A stretch of 43,036 bases of DNA from Paenisporosarcina sp. TG20 (lineage in GTDB: Bacteria > Bacillota > Bacilli > Bacillales_A > Planococcaceae), in contig NZ_ALJG01000355.1 in assembly GCF_000286315.1 (NCBI RefSeq), positions 1 through 43,036 on the forward strand, given 5' to 3'. Under the pieces are notes generated by a model that had not been told where the DNA came from, did no database searches, and saw nothing but the letters and a program-made list of their open reading frames with translations. The position numbers and the translations under genes are program-made. Within the stretch, counting starts at the first letter, position 1; the number at the start of each line of letters is the position of its first letter. Positions 15,043 through 24,312 of this stretch are shown in pieces.

Positions 15043-16856
15043 TCACCTGCCTCATCTAACTCAATTGGCAAAGTGAAGAATATCGTCGTTCCATAACCTT
15101 CTTCACTTTCTGCCCATATGGCGCCACCATGCGCTTCTATCATCTCACGAGCAATTGCAAGACCAAGTCCTGACCCACCCATTGATCTAGCGCGTGCTCG
15201 GTCAACACGATAGAAACGATCAAAAATTCGTTCTACATTTTCTTGTGGAATCCCCATGCCATCGTCAGAAATCATTGCTTTTAATAAACCGCCCTGAACA
15301 ATACAGCCAAAACGAATATTACCGCCGTCTGGCGAATACTTTAAAGCATTCGAAATAATATTATCGATGACTTGCGTTAACTTGTCAGTATCGATTTCCA
15401 CAAAATATTGTGCCTCTGGCAACAACCGAAGAAAATGTACATCTTGTGATCTTGACATTTCAAAGCGATCTATGATGCGATTAAAGAATTTATTAAATTC
15501 AACAAGCTCTTTGTTCAAATCAGAACTTCGGCTATCCATTTTAGATAGCTGCAACAAATCATTTACTAATCGAATCATCCGTTCAGTTTCTGTTTGTGTA
15601 ACGTTTAAAAATGATGGGGCTAATTCTCGGTCTTGCCAAGCACCGTCCGCTAGGGCTTCCAAATAACTACGCATTGTAGTGAGAGGTGTACGAAGTTCAT
15701 GAGAAACATTTGCTACAAATTCACGTCTCTCCATATCAATCTTCTCTTGTTCGGTATTATCATGGAGAACCGAAATAATTCCATTCACAAACCCAGTTTC
15801 TTTTTGAATAACTGAAAAGTTTACTCTTAGAATATAGTTACGTTCAGGTGAACTAAAATCAAGATTAATGGAGTCTTTCATATGAATTAAGTCTTCAAAC
15901 GTATATTCTGAATCAATTCCAAGAACGACTGAAATTGGTCGATGCATGACCAGTTCTCTCGGAACCTTTAAAAGTCGAAGTGCAGTTTCGTTAATTAACA
16001 TAATTCGGCCTTTTCGATCGGTTGCAATCACACCGTCTGTCATATTAGAAAGTACAGAGGCCAATTTACGCCTTTCACCTTCTGTTGTCGACTGGGCTTC
16101 TTGAAGTCGATTGGTTAAATGGTTAAAGGCAATCGCTAGTTGACCAATCTCATCATTACCGTAAACTCGTACTTTACGAGAAAAGTTTCCTTTTGCCATG
16201 GCTTGGGCTTGTCTACGCATATCAGAAATTGGTCTAGTAATTGTTTGAGCAATTAATATACCCAAAATCACTGTAATTGCGAGAGACATAGCTGTACCAC
16301 CTGCAAGAATTAAATTGATCTCACTCATCTGCTCAAACACAGTTTCAATATTTGATTCTAAATAAATCGCACCTAACACTTCACCTTGATAGATTATAGG
16401 CGAAGCTAATACCCAAATCCTATCCTTTTTTTGCAGATCTACTTTAATAGTATTAAACGGAGTTTCAGAAGAGATAGATCTACGAACATTCGTATCCATT
16501 GAACGTTGACCCACAATCGATTGTTTATTTGTATCGGATGTAGCTAATATGCGAAAATTGGTGTCCACTACACGAATTTCATTAATGTCTTCTGATCGCA
16601 CACTATAAAGTACGGTACGCAAACTTTGTTCTATAGTTGGGTCTTCTTCTCCACGCTTTTTGATAATTTCTGCACGCATACTAAACTCCAACAAATCCAC
16701 TCGTTGTTGAATGGATTCGATGAAGCTGTCTTTTAGCGTATCTTCTAATTCACGTGCAAAATATAAACCAATGATTTGCATAGCTATTACTATCAGCAAT
16801 ATGTAAACCAATACGAATTTTACGTGAATCGACTTAAAAAAACTTACCTTTTGCAT
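15033..16856 (-). CDS. walK: Cell-wall sensor histidine kinase WalK
   Basis: A 607-residue sensor kinase controlling peptidoglycan remodelling through WalR. Order: TM1 (about 12-30), extracellular Cache/PAS-like sensor, TM2 (about 183-203), HAMP (TRPISDMRRQAQAMAKGNF...), cytoplasmic PAS (about 265-365, GVIATDRKGRIMLINETALR), HisKA with the phosphorylated His in FVANVSHELRTPL, then HATPase with DNIISNALKYSPDGG, DDGMGIP and GGSGLGLAIA. All kinase boxes are intact and the length matches B. subtilis WalK (about 611). It starts five bases after walR, in one operon with yycH, yycI and walJ. Confidence 0.97.
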   Translation of the reverse strand: MQKVSFFKSIHVKFVLVYILLIVIAMQIIGLYFARELEDTLKDSFIESIQQRVDLLEFSMRAEIIKKRGEEDPTIEQSLRTVLYSVRSEDINEIRVVDTNFRILATSDTNKQSIVGQRSMDTNVRRSISSETPFNTIKVDLQKKDRIWVLASPIIYQGEVLGAIYLESNIETVFEQMSEINLILAGGTAMSLAITVILGILIAQTITRPISDMRRQAQAMAKGNFSRKVRVYGNDEIGQLAIAFNHLTNRLQEAQSTTEGERRKLASVLSNMTDGVIATDRKGRIMLINETALRLLKVPRELVMHRPISVVLGIDSEYTFEDLIHMKDSINLDFSSPERNYILRVNFSVIQKETGFVNGIISVLHDNTEQEKIDMERREFVANVSHELRTPLTTMRSYLEALADGAWQDRELAPSFLNVTQTETERMIRLVNDLLQLSKMDSRSSDLNKELVEFNKFFNRIIDRFEMSRSQDVHFLRLLPEAQYFVEIDTDKLTQVIDNIISNALKYSPDGGNIRFGCIVQGGLLKAMISDDGMGIPQENVERIFDRFYRVDRARARSMGGSGLGLAIAREMIEAHGGAIWAESEEGYGTTIFFTLPIELDEAGEWD

Positions 16857-16861
16857 GCTGA

Positions 16862-17569
16862 CTACTCCTGTTCAGGATTACGCATATAATACCCTACACC
16901 ACGACGTGTCACTATCCACATCGGATGACTTGGGTTGTCCTCAATTTTTTCGCGAAGGCGACGAATGGTTACGTCAACTGTACGAACATCTCCAAAATAA
17001 TCATATCCCCACACAGTTTGCAATAAATGCTCACGTGTCATCACTTGACCTAAATGTTTCGCTAAGTAATGCAGCAATTCAAATTCACGGTGAGTTAATT
17101 CTATTGACTCTTCTCGTTTCAGTACTAAGTATGCATCTGGTTGAATTATTAGTAAACCAACTACAATTTCATTTGACACTTCTTCTGTACCCTCCGCCTG
17201 AGAAGTTTGATGGCGGCGCATATTTGCTTTTACACGAGCAATCAATTCACGTGTACTAAATGGTTTTGTTATATAATCATCTGCACCTAGCTCTAAACCA
17301 AGCACTTTATCAATTTCAGAATCTTTAGCTGTTAACATTATGATAGGGAAATCGTGTTTTTTGCGAACCTCACGACAAACTTCCATGCCATCTAAGTTTG
17401 GTAACATAATATCTAGTAACATTAAATCGGGTTTTACTTCTTCTACTTTTTTCAATGCTTCGTCTCCATCATAAGCACAAAAAACGTTATAACCTTCTTT
17501 TTTTAAATTAAATTGTAAAATATCGGCAATCGGCTTCTCATCATCAACTACTAAAATGGTTTTAATCAT
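16862..17569 (-). CDS. walR: Essential response regulator WalR
   Basis: A 235-residue OmpR-family regulator. The receiver domain carries the acidic pair in VVDDEKP, the phosphoacceptor Asp in [11 protein letters not shown] (about residue 53), a Thr in LTAKD and Lys in YITKPF. The C-terminal winged helix has [20 protein letters not shown] and [15 protein letters not shown]. It controls autolysin and cell-wall genes together with WalK. It is the first gene of the operon; its roughly 380-bp upstream gap should hold the promoter. Confidence 0.97.
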   Translation of the reverse strand: MIKTILVVDDEKPIADILQFNLKKEGYNVFCAYDGDEALKKVEEVKPDLMLLDIMLPNLDGMEVCREVRKKHDFPIIMLTAKDSEIDKVLGLELGADDYITKPFSTRELIARVKANMRRHQTSQAEGTEEVSNEIVVGLLIIQPDAYLVLKREESIELTHREFELLHYLAKHLGQVMTREHLLQTVWGYDYFGDVRTVDVTIRRLREKIEDNPSHPMWIVTRRGVGYYMRNPEQE

Positions 17570-17700
17570 ACTTCGTCATCCTCTCAATTGCAATCTAGCT
17601 ATATGAAAACGAGTAAATGAATTTAGTCTCTTTATACTACATACTGTATCACGCTTTACCTGATTACGCATCTATAGGATTAAGTGGTAGATATAATAAG

Positions 17701-17716
17701 TATTTCCCGGGCAATA
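17701..17716. promoter_or_regulatory. Candidate Noc-binding site
   Basis: TATTTCCCGGGCAATA matches the published B. subtilis Noc site ATTTCCCGGGAAAT at 13 of 14 positions, and the outer T/A pair extends the palindrome. The noc gene is in this window (36441-37301). One site is not proof; the context (intergenic, GC-rich core in AT-rich DNA) supports it. Confidence 0.55.
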
Positions 17717-17908
17717 CTTCGACAAATTCTACTGAAAGTCGTCAAAAGCTTAATCTATTTCGACAGCTATAGTTCGTTTTTTAGAATAAATGGGTAAACA
17801 CTCTACATAATGCCCCTTTAAACTTTCGAACCTAAAACCGTTAGACCCCCTAGCGCACCTTTTTTCTGGAACAAATAATCTATTGAAACGTATACTTCCA
17901 ATACTATG

Positions 17909-17939
17909 AAAAAACGACCAACTCTGTAAAATTGATCGT
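17909..17939 (-). terminator. Terminator of the M23 peptidase gene
   Basis: On the minus strand ACGATCAA pairs with TTGGTCGT (one G-U) around a ten-base loop, followed by six Ts. It lies 11 bases after the peptidase stop. Confidence 0.75.
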
Positions 17940-17949
17940 CTCGTGATTT

Positions 17950-19386
17950 TTATTGTCTTACAAGACTCAACGGATCAATAATTTTACCGTTTTGAATTAT
18001 CTCAAAGTGTAAATGTATTCCTGTAGATCTTCCAGTTGCCCCCATAATTCCTAAATTCGTTCCAACTGGCACACTTTGTCCAATATTAACGTTTATAGAA
18101 GCTAAGTGTGCATAAACTGTTTCATATCCATTGTTATGGTTAACTACCACTTTGTTGCCATATGATCCATCTCTACCAGCAAAGGTAACAACGCCGTTAT
18201 CTGATGCTTTAATTGTATAATCACTTGGTCTAGCAATATCAATTCCGCGGTGGAATGAACCCCAACGATTACCCATCTTACTTGAAATGTAACCACCCAC
18301 AGCCGGCCAAGAGAAGTGGCCTGTACCACGAGAAGGAATTATTTTTGTTCCATTTAAGACAATGTTATTTTTCATTTCTTTCACAACAACTTCTTGTTGT
18401 ACGGAACTATCGATTTGTATTCCATTTTGTTCATGTATTAAATAGGTCGTTTCTTTAATTCCGTTACTGCCTTCTTGAATAACTTTTGAATCACCTTTAA
18501 ACATCTCATCTGACTTTTGTTCTTGATTTTTAAATTGAACTTCTTCTGTTACTTTCTTCTCACGAACAACTTCTACGTTCACTAAAGGCTCGTAATCAGT
18601 TACTAACAACTCTTGTCCAATTTGAAGGATACTATTTTCATCAACGCCGTTATTTAACTCTGTTAATTTCGCAGAAGTTATGTCATGTTTAGAAGCGATT
18701 TTGCTTAACACGTCACCAGATTGGACGATATATACCTTCTCTTCTAAAGTACCCCTTAAAAGGTACTTTACGGCCTCAGCAGCAGTCATGATGTTTTCAG
18801 GTTTCGTTTGTTGTGTCACACCAGAAACTGATTCACTTAAGTTTACTTCTACAATACGGGTTTCATTGTTCTTTAATTCGGGTAAAGATTGTTGAGAATG
18901 TTTTCGTTTTTCAAGTTCAGCAAGCTCTTTTTCAGAAACTGATTGAAGTTTAAGGTTTTTAACAACTTCATCATAGGTTGCTAAATCACTAACGTAGACA
19001 GCAATTTCGTTATTAACAGACAATGCAAAAGCATCGGTTTCAATAGTTATAAGACTATCTAGTTTATCCAATATTATTGTATCGTTTGTTTGTTTATTAA
19101 AGACTTGTTCAGAAACGATAGATATATTTGATCCAGCACTTAAAATAAGATTATCGTATTTGGTGTTTGCAATTGCTAATTTATCATTAACAAGTTCTTT
19201 TACTGCATTTTCATCAGATACTACCCCTACGTATTGATCACTAGCATATATATGAAAGACCTTCTGTAACTGTGCACTATCATTGTCATTTGCAAATCCT
19301 GTACTCATTGTCAAACTAGAAGTAAATAATACTATAATGGCTGTTTTTTGTATTATATTTAATGTATTATTTCGTTTTAAGTTCAT
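17950..19386 (-). CDS. Secreted M23 peptidase with LysM and G5 domains
   Basis: A 478-residue secreted cell-wall endopeptidase. Signal peptide: KTAIIVLFTSSLTMSTGFA then cleavage before NDND. After an N-terminal region of repeat-like spacer segments comes one LysM (VYIVQSGDVLSKIASKHDIT, about residue 222-266) for peptidoglycan binding, a G5 domain (PLVNVEVVREKKVTEEVQF, about 270-350) and a C-terminal LytM/M23 domain with zinc ligands in HRGIDIA and HLHFEI. This architecture is common next to walRK in Bacillales and fits a WalR-controlled hydrolase. ATG at 19386 follows GAGGGG; an upstream frame to 19467 has no ribosome site. It is transcribed in the same direction as walR but lies upstream of it as a separate unit with its own terminator. 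Confidence 0.93.
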   Translation of the reverse strand: MNLKRNNTLNIIQKTAIIVLFTSSLTMSTGFANDNDSAQLQKVFHIYASDQYVGVVSDENAVKELVNDKLAIANTKYDNLILSAGSNISIVSEQVFNKQTNDTIILDKLDSLITIETDAFALSVNNEIAVYVSDLATYDEVVKNLKLQSVSEKELAELEKRKHSQQSLPELKNNETRIVEVNLSESVSGVTQQTKPENIMTAAEAVKYLLRGTLEEKVYIVQSGDVLSKIASKHDITSAKLTELNNGVDENSILQIGQELLVTDYEPLVNVEVVREKKVTEEVQFKNQEQKSDEMFKGDSKVIQEGSNGIKETTYLIHEQNGIQIDSSVQQEVVVKEMKNNIVLNGTKIIPSRGTGHFSWPAVGGYISSKMGNRWGSFHRGIDIARPSDYTIKASDNGVVTFAGRDGSYGNKVVVNHNNGYETVYAHLASINVNIGQSVPVGTNLGIMGATGRSTGIHLHFEIIQNGKIIDPLSLVRQ

Positions 19387-19741
19387 TGTTAGCCCCTCTC
19401 GAAAATTCACTCTATAATTAAGAATGACTCTCTCGTTATAAAAATTTGCGCCCCTATAATTTAACACAAACTATCTGACTGTTGTAAATAAGTACCATTC
19501 TGTAAAACAAATGACTCATTTGAACCATAAATTTCAATTAATTTCATTATTTTGGGTTTTATTTAATTCTAATTTACTATTATATTTTTAAGTTAATTAT
19601 ATTTTCTCTCTATTTTCATCTTTTTACTCCTTATTTAGCAGATTTTATGTCATATTTGTCATAATTCAATGTCATTTCCTATCGGAATCAAAAGAAATGC
19701 TGTAAAATTAATATATTCATTGTGAAAAGAGGTCAAATATT

Positions 19742-20644
19742 TTGACAGATGAACAACAGTTACAAGTAGTTCATAAACATCAGGCTTCCCACCGAAAAGC
19801 ATCCAAACCCGTAATAGCGAAGCGTATTCTAATGATTATTGCTGGTGCTATTTTAATGGCAATGGGTATAGAGTTATTCCTTGTACCTAATCAATTATTA
19901 GATGGTGGAATTGTGGGTATATCCATCATTTTATCTCATTTAACAGGTATACAATTGGGACTATTCATTTTCCTCTTAAACATTCCTTTCTTCTTTATAG
20001 GATACAAACAAATTGGTAAAACTTTTGCTCTAGCAACTGTATTAGGTATAACCGTCCTTTCTATTAGTACATATCTCTTACATCCAGTAGCACGATTCAC
20101 AGATGATTTGCTCCTTGCTACTGTCTTTGGAGGCATAGTATTAGGGATTGGTGTTGGACTAGTCATTCGTTATGGTGGTTCTTTAGATGGAACAGAGATC
20201 TTAGCGATTCTTTTTAGTAGTAAAACAGCTTTCTCTGTAGGAGAAATTATTATGTTTTTCAACTTAGCCATTTTCACAGTTGCGGGATTTGTCTTCACTT
20301 GGGAACAAGCGATGTATTCAGTATTGACATATTATATCGCTTATAAAACAATAGATATTGTTATTCAAGGATTAGACGAATCTAAATCTGTCTATATCAT
20401 CAGTGATTTGTCTGAAGAAGTCGGTGATGCGATTATGGATCGACTTGGACGAGGTGTAACTTTCTTACATGGTGAAGGTGCGTATACTGGTGACAGTAAA
20501 AAAATTATTTTTACTGTTATCACACGTTTAGAAGAAGCAAAATTGAAAACAATTGTAGAAGACATTGACCTAAATGCTTTCGTTGCAATCGGCAATATCG
20601 CAGAAGTACGTGGTGGAAGGTTCAAGAAAAGAAATATACATTAA
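19742..20644 (+). CDS. YitT family membrane protein (DUF2179)
   Basis: A 300-residue protein with about five membrane helices (first ILMIIAGAILMAMGIELFLV, then LLDGGIVGISIILSHLTGI, GLFIFLLNIPFFFIGYKQIG and others) and a soluble C-terminal DUF2179 domain (about 215-295) containing GRGVTFLHGEGAYTGDSKK. YitT/YpjC-type proteins are widespread in Firmicutes; their function is unknown. TTG at 19742 is the start, with AAGAGGT eight bases upstream. It is one of the few plus-strand genes in the core, divergent from the peptidase gene, and ends at a strong terminator. Confidence 0.92.
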   Translation: MTDEQQLQVVHKHQASHRKASKPVIAKRILMIIAGAILMAMGIELFLVPNQLLDGGIVGISIILSHLTGIQLGLFIFLLNIPFFFIGYKQIGKTFALATVLGITVLSISTYLLHPVARFTDDLLLATVFGGIVLGIGVGLVIRYGGSLDGTEILAILFSSKTAFSVGEIIMFFNLAIFTVAGFVFTWEQAMYSVLTYYIAYKTIDIVIQGLDESKSVYIISDLSEEVGDAIMDRLGRGVTFLHGEGAYTGDSKKIIFTVITRLEEAKLKTIVEDIDLNAFVAIGNIAEVRGGRFKKRNIH

Positions 20645-20653
20645 CGACATACA

Positions 20654-20689
20654 AAAACTGCGCTTTCCTATTTTGGAAGCGCAGTTTTT
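20654..20689 (+). terminator. Terminator of the YitT-family gene
   Basis: AAAACTGCGCTTTCC pairs with GGAAGCGCAGTTTT (one bulge) and is followed by Ts, ten bases after the stop. Confidence 0.9.
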
Positions 20690-20819
20690 GTATGGTTTTC
20701 TATTGTTCTGTTACTAAGAAAATATCTTCTGAAGTCTGGAAATAATATAAAAAGGCAATAAGAACAATAGAAAAGTAACACAATCCCATTCTTCTATAAC
20801 CACTTAGGTCAAATTATGT

Positions 20820-20990
20820 CACCAAAGAAAATCCGTCTTAGAATGATAGTCTCCATATACTAAAACACCATGGACATGGGGTTCATCTAATTCATATACT
20901 TTTGTAGCTTTTAAGCACTGCGTGTTACGCCTTATAGCCCGACGCTTGGACGTAGACATATCATTCCAAGTTCAAAGGTGTCACTCGAAA
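20820..20990. repeat. Unnamed dispersed repeat, copy 1 (downstream of purA)
   Basis: The blocks CACCAAAGAAAATCCGTCTT, AGAATGATAGTCTCCATATA, CTAAAACACCATGGAC and GGGTTCATC, then CATTCCAAGTT and ACTCGAAAAAA, recur in the same order at 30501-30600. Copy 1 carries about 60 extra bases in the middle. The rest of the 20690-21004 gap shows no gene. Confidence 0.65.
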
Positions 20991-21004
20991 AAACTTCTTG
21001 TATC

Positions 21005-21040
21005 GCAAAAGCGGAGAAGGTTCCCCTTCTCCGCTTTTGC
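21005..21040 (-). terminator. Terminator of purA
   Basis: GCAAAAGCGGAGAAGG and CCTTCTCCGCTTTTGC form a perfect 16-bp stem with a four-base loop. It lies ten bases after the purA stop. Confidence 0.92.
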
Positions 21041-21049
21041 TTTAATAAT

Positions 21050-22336
21050 TTAGCGCCAAACACTCGTAATAATATTTGTTTGATTTCGATCTGGTCCTAC
21101 TGAGAAAATTGAAATTGGAACACCACTTAATTGGGAAATGCGCTCTAAATAGTGTCGTGCATTTGCTGGAAGCTCATCGAGTGATTTACAAGATGTGACG
21201 TCTTCGCTCCAACCTGGTAGTTCTTCGTATACTGGATCACATTCAGCTAACATACGTAAGTTTGCTGGATATTCTGTAATCAACTCACCTTTATAACTGT
21301 ATGCTGTACAAATCTTCACAGTCTCTAGACCACTTAACACGTCAATCGAGTTAACTGTAAGATCTGTTAGACCACTTACACGACGTGCATGACGGATTAC
21401 AACACTATCAAACCAACCAATCCGACGTGGTCGCCCTGTTGTTGTCCCATATTCTTTCCCTACTTCACGAATTTGCTTGCCTACTTCATCAAACAATTCT
21501 GTAGGGAATGGTCCATCCCCTACACGAGATGTATATGCTTTACAAACTCCTACAACATGACTAATTTTTGTTGGACCAACACCTGCACCGATTGTAACAC
21601 CACCTGCTACTGGGTTAGACGATGTCACGAATGGGTAAGTACCTTGGTCAATATCCAACATAACGCCTTGTGCACCTTCGAATAAGACTCTACGTCCTTC
21701 ATCCAATGCATCGTTCAATACTTTAGATGTATCTGTTACATACTTTGCAATTTCTTGACCATACCCGTAGTATTCTTCCAATATTTCTTCCAAAGTAAAA
21801 CCATTCGTTTCATAAAACTTCTCAAATAGACGGTTTTTTTCTTCTAAATTGTACTTAAGTTTTTCTTCAAATATTTCTTTATCAAGTAAATCCGCCATCC
21901 GAATTCCAACACGTGCAGCCTTATCCATGTATGCTGGTCCTATACCTTTACCTGTTGTACCAATTTTGTTTGCACCACGGCGAGCCTCTTCCACTTCATC
22001 TTGCTTCAAGTGGTAAGGTAATATAACGTGTGCGCGGTTAGAAATTCGTAAGTTTTCTGTAGTTACCCCACGATCATGTAATCCCTTTAATTCTTTTACT
22101 AATGCTTTTGGATCTACAACCATACCGTTACCAATTACAGAAACTTTGTCTTTGTAAAAAATACCAGATGGAATTAAATGAAGCTTATATGTTTCCCCAC
22201 CAAAAATTATTGTGTGTCCTGCATTATTACCACCTTGATATCGAGCAATTACTTCTGAGTGTTCTGAAAGAAAGTCAGTAATCTTTCCTTTTCCTTCGTC
22301 GCCCCATTGTGTTCCTACTACTACAACTGATGTCAT
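21050..22336 (-). CDS. purA: Adenylosuccinate synthetase
   Basis: PurA joins IMP and aspartate with GTP to give adenylosuccinate, the committed step to AMP. The product is 428 residues, the family's normal length, starting [20 protein letters not shown] with the GTP-binding GDEGKGK loop, then [27 protein letters not shown] and [14 protein letters not shown] near residue 300. ATG at 22336 has GGAGGTG nine bases upstream; the upstream frame to 22414 is not used. It stands alone between two terminators, in the usual neighbourhood of dnaB and walR. Confidence 0.98.
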   Translation of the reverse strand: MTSVVVVGTQWGDEGKGKITDFLSEHSEVIARYQGGNNAGHTIIFGGETYKLHLIPSGIFYKDKVSVIGNGMVVDPKALVKELKGLHDRGVTTENLRISNRAHVILPYHLKQDEVEEARRGANKIGTTGKGIGPAYMDKAARVGIRMADLLDKEIFEEKLKYNLEEKNRLFEKFYETNGFTLEEILEEYYGYGQEIAKYVTDTSKVLNDALDEGRRVLFEGAQGVMLDIDQGTYPFVTSSNPVAGGVTIGAGVGPTKISHVVGVCKAYTSRVGDGPFPTELFDEVGKQIREVGKEYGTTTGRPRRIGWFDSVVIRHARRVSGLTDLTVNSIDVLSGLETVKICTAYSYKGELITEYPANLRMLAECDPVYEELPGWSEDVTSCKSLDELPANARHYLERISQLSGVPISIFSVGPDRNQTNIITSVWR

Positions 22337-22427
22337 ATCAGCACCTCCGTCAGACGTTTTCACGCGTCCTGAATCGAACAGTGTAATTGTACCAACGTTA
22401 ACGTATATCGTCAACCAAAAAACAAAG

Positions 22428-22473
22428 AAAACACGAACATATAAATGTTTATATACATTTATCGTTCGTGTTT
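22428..22473 (-). terminator. Terminator of the yybS-gdpP-rplI-dnaB operon
   Basis: AAACACGAAC...ATAAATG pairs with CATTTAT...GTTCGTGTTT on both sides of TTTATATA, just after the dnaB stop. Confidence 0.85.
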
Positions 22474-22487
22474 AGTGTATAACTACT

Positions 22488-23846
22488 TTAGGCAGGTGGA
22501 GCTTGTTGATGTTGACTCCAATCAATATTTACAAACTTATTAAACTCTTTAACAAAAGCAAGTGTTACAGTTCCTACCGGGCCATTACGTTGTTTAGCAA
22601 TGATGATTTCAATCATATTTTGATTTTCTGATTCTTTATCGTAATAATCTTCTCGATATAAGAACGATACGATATCCGCATCTTGCTCAATACTTCCCGA
22701 ATCACGTAAATCCGACATCATAGGACGCTTATCCTGACGTTGCTCTACTCCGCGGGAAAGCTGAGACAAAGCAATGACAGGCACTTGCATTTCACGAGCA
22801 AGTGCTTTTAATGAACGAGAAATTTCCGATACTTCTTGCTGTCGGTTCTCTTTGCCATTGCTGCTTCCTTGTATTAGCTGCAAATAATCAATCATAATCA
22901 TTCCTAAACCATATTCTTGTTTTAAACGACGACATTTTGATCTAATTTCATTCACTCGAATACCTGCTGTATCATCAATAAAAATTCCCGCGTTTGATAA
23001 ACTACCCATAGCCATCGTTAGCTTGCGCCAATCCTCAGCAGTTAATGCACCTGTTCTCAAGACTTGAGCATCTATATTTCCTTCTGCACATAACATACGC
23101 ATCACAAGCTGATCTGCACCCATCTCAAGGCTAAAAATAGCTACATTTTTATCGGTTTTAGTTGCTACGTTTTGTGCAACATTAAGCGCGAAAGCAGTTT
23201 TACCAACTGAAGGACGTGCTGCAACGATAATTAAATCGTTGGGTTGGAATCCAGCGGTAATTTGGTCTAAATCACGGAAACCACTTGGCACTCCTGTAAT
23301 GTCACCTTTACGAGAATGTAGTAGTTCAATATTGTCATAAGTTTGCACGAGTACATCTTTAATATGTCTGAAATCCCCCGAATTTTTACGGTTGGCAACT
23401 TCCATCATATTTTTTTCCGCTTCTGACAATAAGGCTTCGACTTCATCTTCTCGAGTAAATCCATCTTCCACGATATTCGTTGCTACACGAATTAACCGTC
23501 GAAGTAATCCCTTTTCTTCAACAATACGAGCGTAGTATGCAATGTTAGCAGCGGTAGGTACAGAATTTGCTATTTCTGTTAAATAGGAAAGACCACCAAC
23601 ATCTTCTAGTTCTTTCTTTGATGATAACTCCTCGGTAACGGTCACGACATCAATAGGTTTACCTTTGTCGTTTAGACTAATCATCGTTTGAAATATTTTT
23701 TGATGCGCAACGCGATAAAAATCTTCATATTGTAATATTTCTGCTGCCGTTATGAGCGCTTGAGGCTCTAAAAAGATAGCCCCAATAACAGCCTGCTCGG
23801 CTTCTTGGTTGTGAGGGGGAATCCTGTCCATCATTTGCTCGCTCAT
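22488..23846 (-). CDS. dnaB: Replicative DNA helicase
   Basis: The 452-residue hexameric replicative helicase (named DnaC in B. subtilis). N-terminal DnaB domain starts RIPPHNQEAEQAVIGAIFLE; the RecA-like C-terminal domain has Walker A in ARPSVGKTAFAL (about residue 208-220), Walker B in MIMIDYLQLI and the arginine-finger region ending REDYYDKES. It unwinds DNA at the replication fork. It lies 16 bases after rplI and ends the operon. Confidence 0.98.
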   Translation of the reverse strand: MSEQMMDRIPPHNQEAEQAVIGAIFLEPQALITAAEILQYEDFYRVAHQKIFQTMISLNDKGKPIDVVTVTEELSSKKELEDVGGLSYLTEIANSVPTAANIAYYARIVEEKGLLRRLIRVATNIVEDGFTREDEVEALLSEAEKNMMEVANRKNSGDFRHIKDVLVQTYDNIELLHSRKGDITGVPSGFRDLDQITAGFQPNDLIIVAARPSVGKTAFALNVAQNVATKTDKNVAIFSLEMGADQLVMRMLCAEGNIDAQVLRTGALTAEDWRKLTMAMGSLSNAGIFIDDTAGIRVNEIRSKCRRLKQEYGLGMIMIDYLQLIQGSSNGKENRQQEVSEISRSLKALAREMQVPVIALSQLSRGVEQRQDKRPMMSDLRDSGSIEQDADIVSFLYREDYYDKESENQNMIEIIIAKQRNGPVGTVTLAFVKEFNKFVNIDWSQHQQAPPA

Positions 23847-23862
23847 TTATTTACGTGTCTCC

Positions 23863-24312
23863 TTATATTTCTTCTTTTACATGTACTTTTAAAGTAGCCG
23901 TTACATCTTGATGTAATTTAACCGGGATCTCTGTATAGCCAAGAGCACGTATTGCATCGTCTAGTTCCATTTTTCTTTTATCGATTTTAATTCCCGTTGC
24001 TTTATGAAGTTGTTCAGCAACTTGCTTCGTTGAAATTGAACCAAATAAACGGCCCCGTTCTCCGGATTTCGCGTTAAATTCAACCGTTAATTGCTCTAAC
24101 TTTTCTTTTAAATCTTTAGCATCTTCATAGACTTGTTCTACTTGTTTATCTTCCTTACGTTTTTGACCCTCTAATGCGCTAATAGTTGCTTGATTTGCTT
24201 CTATTGCAAGGTTATTTTTCAACAAAAAATTATTTGCATATCCGTCTGCTACATTTTTAATTTCACCTTTTTTACCTCTGCCTTTAACATCTTTTAAGAA
24301 AATTACTTTCAT
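23863..24312 (-). CDS. rplI: 50S ribosomal protein L9
   Basis: 149 residues, the normal length. The N-terminal rRNA-binding domain [20 protein letters not shown] and [16 protein letters not shown] are the family signature, followed by a long connecting helix and a C-terminal domain ending in VKVHVKEEI-like sequence. The ATG overlaps the gdpP stop as ATGA, so translation is coupled. Confidence 0.98.
   Translation of the reverse strand: MKVIFLKDVKGRGKKGEIKNVADGYANNFLLKNNLAIEANQATISALEGQKRKEDKQVEQVYEDAKDLKEKLEQLTVEFNAKSGERGRLFGSISTKQVAEQLHKATGIKIDKRKMELDDAIRALGYTEIPVKLHQDVTATLKVHVKEEI

Larger units (their letters stand above)
17570..17949. other. Gap upstream of walR with a Noc-binding-like site and a terminator
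   Basis: The walR operon promoter must lie here, but I cannot fix a clear -35/-10 pair. At 17701-17716 there is TATTTCCCGGGCAATA, one base away from the Noc-binding palindrome ATTTCCCGGGAAAT. The left-hand end of the peptidase transcript has a terminator at 17909-17939. No small gene is evident. Confidence 0.5.

Noticed and set aside
19484-19508. TGTAAA repeated twice upstream of the peptidase gene, like a WalR box
   Set aside because: The two halves are separated by 12 bases rather than five and lie on the strand opposite to the gene.
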